16,013 bases of DNA from WJLG01 sp964602485 (GTDB taxonomy: Bacteria > Patescibacteriota > Patescibacteriia > Patescibacteriales > WJLG01): positions 1 to 16,013 of the forward strand of contig CAZRQU010000018.1 in the NCBI GenBank assembly GCA_964602485.1. The letters are read 5' to 3'. The notes below the pieces were generated by a model that saw nothing but the letters and a program-made list of their open reading frames with translations, was not told the DNA's origin and ran no database searches. Each line of letters opens with the position of its first letter. The stretch's first letter is position 1. Both the position numbers and the translations under genes were made by a program. Positions 7,490 through 14,500 of this stretch are shown piece by piece.

Positions 7490-8434
7490 GTAGTACCGCC
7501 TGTACCACCCGACAAATTTATCCACTCCTTCCTCTATACTCGTTTTCGGTTGCCAATTCAATTTTTCCTTGGTGTATTCTATATCAGCATAGGTTTCCAC
7601 CACGTCTCCTGGCTGAAGAGGCAAATAATCCTTCTTAGCTTCTTTGCCCATAGCTTTTTCTATTAAAGAAATAAAATATTCTAATTCTACCGGCTGATTA
7701 TTGCCTAAATTAAAAACTTCATAAGGATAGCTTTTTTCAAGAGACTTCTTAATCCCTTTTACAATATCGTCTACAAAAGTAAAGTCTCTTCTCATTTTAC
7801 CATTATTAAAAACCTTTATTGATTCACCCTTTGATATGGCGTCTGCAAACAGGAAAGCGGCCATATCCGGCCGGCCGTAAGGTCCGTACACGGTGAAGAA
7901 ACGCAAGCCGGTCATATTCATATCATACAAATGATGGTAGGCGTGGGCTATTAACTCGTTGGATCTCTTGGTAGCCGCATAAAGAGATATTGGTTTATCT
8001 ACATTATCCTCAACAGAAAAAGGCGTTTTTTTGTTCTTTCCGTAAACCGAGGATGAAGAAGCGTAAACAACATCTTTAACATTAGCATTCTTTGCCTCTT
8101 CCAATATATTAGTAAACCCAACTAAGTTAGACTGAATATAAACATGAGGATCAATAAGACTATATCTAACCCCGGCCTGAGCCGCCAAATTACAAACTTT
8201 ATCTATCTTGTTCTCGGAAAATATTCTCTTTACAATATCCAGATCAGAAATATCTCCTCTTATTTCTTTATATTTTTCATTTTCTTTAAGATCACTTGAT
8301 CTTGCTTCCTTTAAAGAAACATCATAATAATCATTGAAATTATCGATCCCAACAACGCTATGCCCGTCCTTAAGCAAGCTCTTTGTTAAGTGATAGCCTA
8401 TGAATCCAGCTGAGCCAGTAACTAAAATTTCCAT
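7475..8434 (-). CDS. UDP-glucuronate 4-epimerase-like SDR
   Basis: A 319-aa extended short-chain dehydrogenase/reductase that binds NAD through TGSAGFIG (residues 6-13). The catalytic set is the Ser run SSSSVYG (126-132) with Y152 and K156 in LYAATKRSNE. The segment RFFTVYGPYGRPDMA (178-192) and the IDNFNDYYD loop near 30 are typical of the UDP-glucuronate 4-epimerase/Cap1J group, which makes UDP-galacturonate for capsules and other glycans. UDP-glucose-type 4-epimerase activity cannot be ruled out. Length is normal. It sits upstream of the glycosyltransferase-sulfotransferase genes in the same orientation, with only four-helix-bundle gene 1 and its repeat arms between. The final codons lie in the repeat arm. 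Confidence 0.88.
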   Translation of the reverse strand: MEILVTGSAGFIGYHLTKSLLKDGHSVVGIDNFNDYYDVSLKEARSSDLKENEKYKEIRGDISDLDIVKRIFSENKIDKVCNLAAQAGVRYSLIDPHVYIQSNLVGFTNILEEAKNANVKDVVYASSSSVYGKNKKTPFSVEDNVDKPISLYAATKRSNELIAHAYHHLYDMNMTGLRFFTVYGPYGRPDMAAFLFADAISKGESIKVFNNGKMRRDFTFVDDIVKGIKKSLEKSYPYEVFNLGNNQPVELEYFISLIEKAMGKEAKKDYLPLQPGDVVETYADIEYTKEKLNWQPKTSIEEGVDKFVGWYRRYYNIKF

Positions 8435-8445
8435 TTTATAATAAT

Positions 8446-8508
8446 AAATTTTAAATAACCAATATCAAATTATTTTATATTTATATATTGTTTTGATATT
8501 TAAAATTT
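8446..8508. repeat. AT-rich inverted repeat without an ORF (epimerase-iscS gap)
   Basis: Left arm AAATTTTAAAT plus TATCAAA (8446-8469, with a 6-nt interruption) pairs with the right arm at 8491-8508, leaving a loop of about 21 nt. The 23 nt at 8485-8507 are identical to 10491-10513. The repeat occupies nearly the whole gap between the epimerase start and the iscS stop. No gene is present inside. Confidence 0.65.
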
Positions 8509-8520
8509 AAAATTAAATAT

Positions 8521-9750
8521 TTACTTCTTGTATATCGGATTTATATCTCTAAACCTCTTGATTATCCCGGGCAGTACTTCCAATACTTTATCTATTTCCT
8601 TTTCAGTATTGCCTTTACCCAAGGTGAAGCGCACAGCATAATGAGAGGTCTCTTCTTTTATGCCCATGGCTTTAAGCACATGTGATGATCTCAAGCTGGC
8701 CGAAGCGCAAGCCGAACCGGTGGAGACGGCTATGCCTTCCATATCCAAAGATATCAAGGTTGATTCCCCTTCCACGCCATTGAAGGAGAAGTGAGCGTGC
8801 GAGGGCGAAGCCTGATCGACCGGCGTATTCAATACCACGTCGTCTATGTTTTCCATTACCCCTTTTATCAACTTATCGCGCAAAGAAGCTATTTGTTTGT
8901 TGTTCTTCTCTCTGGACTCGGGAGTTATCAAGGACAAGGCCTTGCCCAGACCAACTATGCCGGCCACATTCAAAGTGCCGGAACGGATATTCTTCTCTTG
9001 GCCTCCTCCCTGCACTACGCAATCCACATCAACTCCTTTTCTAATATACAAAGCGCCAACGCCCTTGGGCCCATATATCTTATGCCCGGACAAGGAAAGC
9101 AAATGCGCGTGCAGGCGGTCCACATCGCAAGGGAAATAATTCACCGCTTGAGTAGCGTCGGTATGAAAATATATCATTCTTGGTTTTGGCTTTTTGAAGC
9201 GGGCTTCTTCATTCTTCCATTTCTTCATCCTTTTTTCATTTATCCGGGAAACAAGCTTACCGGCCTTCATTGCCGGCTCTACCACGCCTATTTCGCTGTT
9301 TACATACATCACAGATACCAAAACGGTCTCATCCCTGATCTCCTTTTCCAGATCCTTGATATCTATCAGGCCTTTTTCGTTAACCGGCAGATAGGTAACA
9401 TCTATATAAACATCTTTCATATCCTCGCAAACTTCCAAGACGGCTTTGTGCTCTATCTGCGTGGTGATGATGTGGGGCTTTTTGACCCCGGCGCGCAAAG
9501 CAGCCTTCACCACCCCGCGCAAGGCCAAATTATCCGCCTCGGTCGCCCCGGAAGTAAAAAATATCTCTTCCGGCTGGCAATTCAAAAAAGAAGCAGTTTG
9601 CTGCCTGGCTTTGTCCACTCCTCTGGCCGCTTGTAATCCAGCAGAGTGGATGGAGGAAGGATTACCGAAAGAATCCTTTAGATACGGCATCATCTCCTTG
9701 AGCACCTCCAGATCCAACGGAGTGGTAGCGCTATGATCAAAATAAAACAT
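8521..9750 (-). CDS. iscS: Cysteine desulfurase, NifS/IscS type
   Basis: A 409-aa PLP enzyme that takes sulfur from L-cysteine and passes it as persulfide to the IscU scaffold encoded upstream. The N-terminus YFDHSATTPLD, TSGATEADNLAL (66-77), the PLP lysine K224 in SGHKIYGPKG, RSGTLN (256-261) and the catalytic C348 in STGSACASASLRSSHVL are all present; the flexible Cys loop is the class I form. A Lys/Arg/Glu-rich insertion of about 20 residues (171-190) sits just before the FHTDATQ strand. It follows iscU and nfu in the same orientation, separated from nfu by four-helix-bundle gene 2. No Shine-Dalgarno is visible before ATG 9750. Confidence 0.95.
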   Translation of the reverse strand: MFYFDHSATTPLDLEVLKEMMPYLKDSFGNPSSIHSAGLQAARGVDKARQQTASFLNCQPEEIFFTSGATEADNLALRGVVKAALRAGVKKPHIITTQIEHKAVLEVCEDMKDVYIDVTYLPVNEKGLIDIKDLEKEIRDETVLVSVMYVNSEIGVVEPAMKAGKLVSRINEKRMKKWKNEEARFKKPKPRMIYFHTDATQAVNYFPCDVDRLHAHLLSLSGHKIYGPKGVGALYIRKGVDVDCVVQGGGQEKNIRSGTLNVAGIVGLGKALSLITPESREKNNKQIASLRDKLIKGVMENIDDVVLNTPVDQASPSHAHFSFNGVEGESTLISLDMEGIAVSTGSACASASLRSSHVLKAMGIKEETSHYAVRFTLGKGNTEKEIDKVLEVLPGIIKRFRDINPIYKK

Positions 9751-9759
9751 ATGTTTAAT

Positions 9760-9787
9760 GCTAAAAGCTAAATGATAAATGCTAAAT
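9760..9787. repeat. Four heptamer repeats, left flank of four-helix-bundle gene 2
   Basis: Four exact-phase 7-mers in tandem on the plus strand: GCTAAAA, GCTAAAT, GATAAAT, GCTAAAT. The same heptamers occur in inverted orientation at 10160-10187 on the other side of the gene. The array runs from close to the iscS start codon to the stop of the four-helix-bundle gene. Confidence 0.75.
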
Positions 9788-10133
9788 TATTTTAAATCCC
9801 TTCTTTTATTACAAGTTATTTGGATCTTTGCTAAAATTTTACAAATTTCCTCACAATCTTTCCCTATAGACGATCCTGAATTGCTATCTATATAGCCACT
9901 TTCTTTAAGTAACTCTATCCAATATTTAGTTTCTCGAGCCTCTTTGTGGGCTATATATATTTTAGCTATAAGATCCTTCTTGCTCTGAGCCCCAATAGAC
10001 TCTTCTACATTTGCTCCAATAGAGGTGCCGCTTTTCAAAATTTGTTTTGATAAAACAAACTCTTTTTTTCTGAAATTAAATATTTATATAGATTAATTAT
10101 CCTAAGGGCAAATTGTTTACTCTTAATCTGCAC
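9787..10133 (-). CDS. Four-helix bundle protein, split by a -1 frameshift at A AAA AAG
   Basis: The family core LKSGTSIGANVEES and KEARETKYWIELLKES is in one frame (open from about 10083 down to 9787) but has no proper start. The missing first helix lies upstream in the neighbouring frame: GTG at 10133 after AAGGAGGGG opens VQIKSKQFALRIINLYKYLISEKK and would stop at 10035-10037. A -1 shift at A AAA AAG (10062-10068) joins SEKK directly to EFVLSKQILKSG, restoring a full-length family member of about 115 aa. This may be a decayed gene (one A lost from a run that would need eight), an assembly error, or programmed frameshifting. An 8-bp perfect inverted repeat begins 2 nt after the heptamer (10041-10059). 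The gene splits the iron-sulfur operon between nfu and iscS. Confidence 0.75.
10041..10068 (-). promoter_or_regulatory. Candidate -1 frameshift site: slippery heptamer plus hairpin
   Basis: On the minus strand A AAA AAG occupies 10068-10062 in the phase needed for tandem -1 slippage. It is followed after 2 nt by TTTGTTTT-ATC-AAAACAAA, an 8-bp perfect stem with a 3-nt loop. The stem is mostly A-U and the spacer shorter than the usual 5-9 nt, so its stimulating power is doubtful. Confidence 0.35.
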
Positions 10134-10139
10134 TATATT

Positions 10140-10147
10140 CCCCTCCT
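10140..10147 (-). promoter_or_regulatory. Strong Shine-Dalgarno deciding the GTG start of four-helix-bundle gene 2
   Basis: AAGGAGGGGAATATAGTG on the minus strand puts GGAGG 8-9 nt before GTG 10133. An ATG at 10154 in the same frame would place the Shine-Dalgarno inside the gene, so GTG is preferred. The leader closely matches that of four-helix-bundle gene 1. Confidence 0.65.
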
Positions 10148-10159
10148 TTTTCATTTTTA

Positions 10160-10187
10160 ATTTAGCTTTTAGCTTTTATCATTTAAG
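10160..10187. repeat. Four heptamer repeats, right flank of four-helix-bundle gene 2
   Basis: On the minus strand: CTTAAAT, GATAAAA, GCTAAAA, GCTAAAT, in perfect 7-nt phase and inverted relative to 9760-9787. The array overlaps the stop codon of nfu (10183-10185). Confidence 0.75.
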
Positions 10188-10425
10188 AATTAACTACTTC
10201 CTTCACTTCCGGGACTTCTTTTTTAACAATTGCCTCAACGCCCTCTTTCAAGGTCATCTGCATCATCGGACAGCCGGCGCACATACCCAGCATCTTTACC
10301 TTAACCACACCGGTCTTTTCATCAAAACCAACGAATTCTATATCGCCCCCATCAGCCTGAAGGTTAGGACGGATCGTTTCTAATGAAGTTTTTATCTTTT
10401 CTTCTATGTTATTTTCTTTGGACAT
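10183..10425 (-). CDS. nfu: NifU C-terminal (Nfu) iron-sulfur scaffold/carrier
   Basis: An 80-aa stand-alone Nfu domain that holds or delivers a 4Fe-4S cluster, usually as a dimer. IRPNLQADGGDIEFVGF (about 18-34) and the C49-x-x-C52 motif in MLGMCAGCPMM are the defining features. There is no fused N-terminal scaffold; that domain is encoded separately by the IscU gene just upstream. Length is normal for single-domain Nfu proteins. Its stop codon lies inside the heptamer array and its start abuts the inverted repeat of the iscU-nfu gap. Confidence 0.93.
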   Translation of the reverse strand: MSKENNIEEKIKTSLETIRPNLQADGGDIEFVGFDEKTGVVKVKMLGMCAGCPMMQMTLKEGVEAIVKKEVPEVKEVVNS

Positions 10426-10434
10426 ATTATTTGA

Positions 10435-10513
10435 AATATCAAATTTTCAAAATGCAAATATCAAAATTATTTTAAATATTTTAATATTTGATATTGTTTT
10501 GATATTTAAAATT
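10435..10513. repeat. AT-rich inverted repeat without an ORF (nfu-iscU gap)
   Basis: The left half carries two ATATCAAA units and the right half two TTTGATAT units, so the whole gap folds on itself around 10473-10480. The first 32 nt (10435-10466) match the reverse complement of 7458-7489 at 31 positions, and 10491-10513 equals 8485-8507 exactly. It fills the gap between the nfu start and the iscU stop, with no gene inside. Confidence 0.7.
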
Positions 10514-10515
10514 AT

Positions 10516-10881
10516 TTATTTTTTATTAATGTAATTTTCTATCGCCTGCTTGAGTGCGTCCACTCCCAGCATGGAGCAATGCACCTTGGGCATTGGCAAA
10601 CCGCCAAGCTCTTCCACTATATCATCTTTGGTCATCTTTAAGGCCTCATCCAAACTTTTGCCTTTGGCCTTTTCGGTCATAGCCGAAGATACGGCAATAG
10701 CAGCGGCACAACCCAGTGTTTCGAATTTTATATCTTCGATGATATTATCTTCTATTTTAAGATAGATCTTCATAACATCTCCGCAAACCGGGTTTCCCTC
10801 GGTGCCAACTGCGTCGGCATTTTCCATGGAGCCCTGATTGCGCGGATCTTTGAAATGATCCATCACTTTCTCGCTATACAT
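10516..10881 (-). CDS. iscU: IscU/NifU N-terminal iron-sulfur cluster scaffold
   Basis: A 121-aa scaffold on which IscS-derived sulfur and iron are assembled into a 2Fe-2S cluster. The three ligand cysteines are present in their usual contexts: C33 in GNPVCGD (with D35), C58 in LGCAAAIAVSS and C102 in KVHCSMLG. The start MYSEKVMDHFKDPRN is the conserved family N-terminus and supports ATG 10881. It is the first gene of a minus-strand series iscU, nfu, iscS. No Shine-Dalgarno precedes it. The leader from the predicted promoter is about 115 nt and contains an inverted repeat. Confidence 0.94.
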   Translation of the reverse strand: MYSEKVMDHFKDPRNQGSMENADAVGTEGNPVCGDVMKIYLKIEDNIIEDIKFETLGCAAAIAVSSAMTEKAKGKSLDEALKMTKDDIVEELGGLPMPKVHCSMLGVDALKQAIENYINKK

Positions 10882-11110
10882 AAATTATATTAATATCCAA
10901 TACAAAATAAAAAATATTAAAACAATATCAAATATCCAAAAACAAAAACATTATTATCTAATATTTTTTATATTTTATATTAATTATTGTTTAGTTCTTC
11001 TATATTATATATTTTATATTAATTAGTCAACAGTTTTTCTAAAATTAGCCAAAAAAATATTTTAAAAAATTTATTTATACTATTATTATATCATATATGA
11101 ACCTTTTACC
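10882..11110. other. AT-rich gap upstream of iscU
   Basis: This gap contains no ORF I can support. It holds an imperfect inverted repeat (10900-10920 with 10959-10980, ATACAAAATA-type arms) around a centre with one ATATCAAA unit, a promoter-like pair at 11004-11030, and a low-complexity stretch to 11100. The iscU mRNA leader would run through the inverted repeat. Confidence 0.5.
11004..11030 (-). promoter_or_regulatory. Candidate sigma-70 promoter of the isc operon
   Basis: On the minus strand TTGACT (11025-11030) and a perfect TATAAT (11004-11009) are separated by 15 nt, shorter than the ideal 17; an alternative -10, TAATAT, gives 17. Transcription would begin near 10996 and run into iscU. 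In such AT-rich sequence a TATAAT can arise by chance. Confidence 0.45.
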
Positions 11111-11147
11111 AAAAAAACAAAACCGCAGTCCCTAACAGAAACTGCGG
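11111..11147 (-). terminator. Intrinsic terminator of the lipase operon
   Basis: On the minus strand CCGCAGT pairs with ACTGCGG across an 11-nt loop (11123-11147) and is followed at once by TTTTGTTTTTTT. It lies 35 bp past the stop of the small membrane protein gene. A second perfect palindrome, TGACATTTT/AAAATGTCA (11173-11192), overlaps that gene's stop codon and may add a preceding hairpin. Confidence 0.85.
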
Positions 11148-11181
11148 CATATAAAAACAAATAATCAATATCTGACATTTT

Positions 11182-11499
11182 CTAAAATGTCATAAACCGC
11201 GGATTGGACAAAGCTATATAAAATCTAATGTATATATATATTGCAGAAATTAAATAAGTTAAAATCAAAAATCCTATTAAGCCAAATAGTCTTTTTTTAG
11301 AAAAACCAAGAATATTTAACGACGCTATAAAAAAGACAACTGATAATGGAGCAAAAATATACAACATATACCATAAATAATAACCAAAATCTTTTGTAAA
11401 AAAATCTATGCTAGATAAAATTAATGGAATCAAATAAAATACTCCAAAGTATGCGGCCAACGTAATTATAAATTTTTTAGTATTGTTTTTCTTTTTCAT
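11182..11499 (-). CDS. Small three-helix membrane protein, unknown function
   Basis: A 105-aa hydrophobic protein with a basic N-terminus (MKKKNNTKK) and three likely transmembrane segments at about 10-30, 41-64 and 71-93; the third is preceded by the basic turn SKKR. No family motif is recognised. It begins 4 bp after the lipase stop and ends just before a terminator, so it is cotranscribed with the lipase. A role in exporting, anchoring or protecting against the lipase is possible, but only position suggests it. Confidence 0.7.
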   Translation of the reverse strand: MKKKNNTKKFIITLAAYFGVFYLIPLILSSIDFFTKDFGYYLWYMLYIFAPLSVVFFIASLNILGFSKKRLFGLIGFLILTYLISAIYIYIRFYIALSNPRFMTF

Positions 11500-11503
11500 A
11501 TGC

Positions 11504-14500
11504 TTATTTTAATTTATTTATTAAATATTCTACATCTTCTTTAATTATATCATGCCCTTGAAAACTTAACCATTTAACTCTTAAATAAATATCTAATTTT
11601 TTAGACAATAATTTATATTTAAATTTAATAAACTTTTGGCTGATTTTATCTATTTTATTATTAATTCTATCAAATGTTTTTCCTGGTTTGTTTTCACACC
11701 ATTCTTCTCCTTTTTTAATAATACATTTTTCTAATATGTTTTCCTGTCTTTGACTTCTTTTATCATTCCTGATCGTGCTTTTTTCTATATATTTACTTAT
11801 CTTATCTAGGTCTTTTGATATTTTTTTATATGCTTTATCATTTATTAAATTTTCTTCAAAAATTCTATCTACATCCTTGGTTAAATCATCTATATCAGTA
11901 ATTACTTTAAAATATATTTCTTTTTCTGCTTCATTACCAGCATTATCTTGAACTACTATTTTAATAGTGTGTTTTCCTAGAGATTTATAAAACATATCAA
12001 CAGTAACGGAGTCAATTAATTCATTATCAAAATATATCTCTGTGGTACTGGCGTTTACACCCGAATAATTATCTGTAGTAATATATTCTATATTTAATAT
12101 TTCTGAATGAAACACTGGCACATCAATCTTTGGATAAATAATATCAATGTTCGGAGCTGTGGCATCTACTTTAATTATTTCTGTTTTAGGGATTTCTTTA
12201 TTTCCCGCTCTATCTATTGAATAATATATAATAGTATTAGTTCCGTTATTTTCTAAAGTAACTAAACTCTCATAAATCTTCCATGTCTGACCACTATCTA
12301 GACTATATTTTGTATTTAAAATGCCACTACTAGAACTTCCTGTCTCTGAATCTGTGGCAATAAGTTCTATTGTCGTGGTTGAAATATAATAGTTATTACT
12401 CCCGAGTGCTCCAGATATAATAATAGAAGTTTCTGGTTTTACTATATCATTAATTTCTTCGCCTTCTAAAATAGCGCTGGGCTCTGCCTCTTGGTCAAAG
12501 GTTCCGTCACCATTTTGATCAATATTAATAGCATATTCTTCTTGATCATCTATTATATTAAATTCTATCTCTGTTGAAGTAGAATCCATAAAAAGTTCAC
12601 TAAAATATATTTTTTCAATATATTCATTTCCTTCTATGGATTCTATTCTGGCATTAAAAATACCTGGTTCCCTAGCTTCTCCTCTTACTATATATTCCCT
12701 CCCATACGGCAAAAAGGTAAAAATATTATCTTCAATGATGTCATATTTAACTCCTGGTATACTCATTTCAATGTTCCCGTTTTCATCTGGACCAACATGA
12801 TTGCCGTCTTGATCATAAACATGAAGATCAATTGGACAGTGATAACTCACACTTTTACCTTCAAATTTAAAATTTTCTTTATCTAAAGAAATATTATCGA
12901 ATTCTGAATAATCAAAATTGTCTATGTCATTATTTAGGATAGAGACGATTAATTCTGGGACACCCTCTATACTGGGTATGTATGAATGAGTAGTACTGGA
13001 AACATATATTATATTACTAGAAAAAGCTTTTTCCTGTTCAAAAAATGCTTCAGCACTTCTTAAAGGAACTGTTCCATCCCCGTTTATATATTTAAGAGCA
13101 TATTCGAATGTATTATCTCCCTTTTCATTCAGAGTATATATCTTGCCCATAGTTGGCTCTCCCAAACCAACTATATTATATGAATTAGTAAAAGAAAAAT
13201 TATCTATCTGATTATGAAGTTCATTATTTTTTTCTATTAAACTAAATTTTCTTCCCTGGTTAACTAAAAAATCTAAAGATTCTTGATAATTTAAATTACC
13301 TGTTACGCCATTGCTGTCTATATCATGAAGATCTGCTATATAGCTATTATAATTAGAATCATTAGAATTAAAATATGACTGGCTAGGTAGTAATTGATAT
13401 ATGGATGGCATATTTTGAGAGATTTCTTGTATTTTATCTGAATTTAAAAAGATAATTTCAAAATCATTACCATAATTCAATGTTTTAGCAGCATTAACAG
13501 ATCCAAAATGTGGAGTAGCTATATCGATAAATGTCTCCACAGATGAAGTTCCAAATATGTTCATATATCGTTTTACAACTAGACCTCCCATAGAATGCGC
13601 TATAATATCAATCTTATCTGACCCAGCTATGTCTTTAACTTCGTATATTTTATTTACTAGAGTATTTGGATCATTTCCTGCCCCTTGCCCTGCTAAATAG
13701 TCAATATCAAGTCTCCAGTCATATGGAAAAACAAACAGATCAACACCCTCTTCATACCCATTCATCTCTAACTCTGAAATTAAACCAGCAAAATAATCTT
13801 TATAAATTCCAATCCCTAAATATTCATAACCTATATCTCTTAAAATATCAGACGGTTCAATGTTAAATATGTATGGATACCCTTCCTCTGGCAGGGCTAA
13901 ATCATCTAAATAATCGTCTCCGGGCAAAAGCATATTAGCAACATCTGGCCATATTTCATTATTTGTTCCGACATATTCTAATCTACTCCCTATTATCCCT
14001 GGTACAATAATCACTGGATTTCTTTCTGGCTGAGGTGGTTCAGGAGTCCATTCTTCTGTTAAATATGGTTCATAGTTAAAACCTCCTTGCAAAAAAGTGC
14101 CTTTAATTTCTGATGGATCAAGCGTTGGTCCATCAACATGACCCCAATAATTATTTATCGCTTGCATTTCAGTCGTTCCGGTATTCATTATGCTTGATCC
14201 GCAGAAGATCTGACCGCCCATGTCTTGGCAGAAGTCAGGGTTATGGATGTTGGAATTTTCTATATTGATAGTATTTACATTGCCGATTCTCATCAAGCCT
14301 AGATTGTTTATAATATTAGAATGATCAATATTTACAGTATCAGCATCCATTATTCCCAAATACATATTAGAACCATTTGTATCACCGGCATATTCTATGG
14401 TGGCATGATCAATATCTATATTAGAATTAGGATTTGATATTAAAATAGCTCCCCAATCTCCCGGAGCTGGGGTTGTGTTGTCACCGTCACCGTTAGTGTC

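Noticed and set aside
8791..9636. Long plus-strand open frame opposite iscS
   Set aside because: It is the antisense shadow of a strongly conserved gene and has no recognisable domain.
7097..10133. Diversity-generating retroelement suggested by Avd-like four-helix-bundle proteins
   Set aside because: No reverse transcriptase, template repeat or variable repeat is visible. The proteins fit the S23/IVP branch of the same fold.
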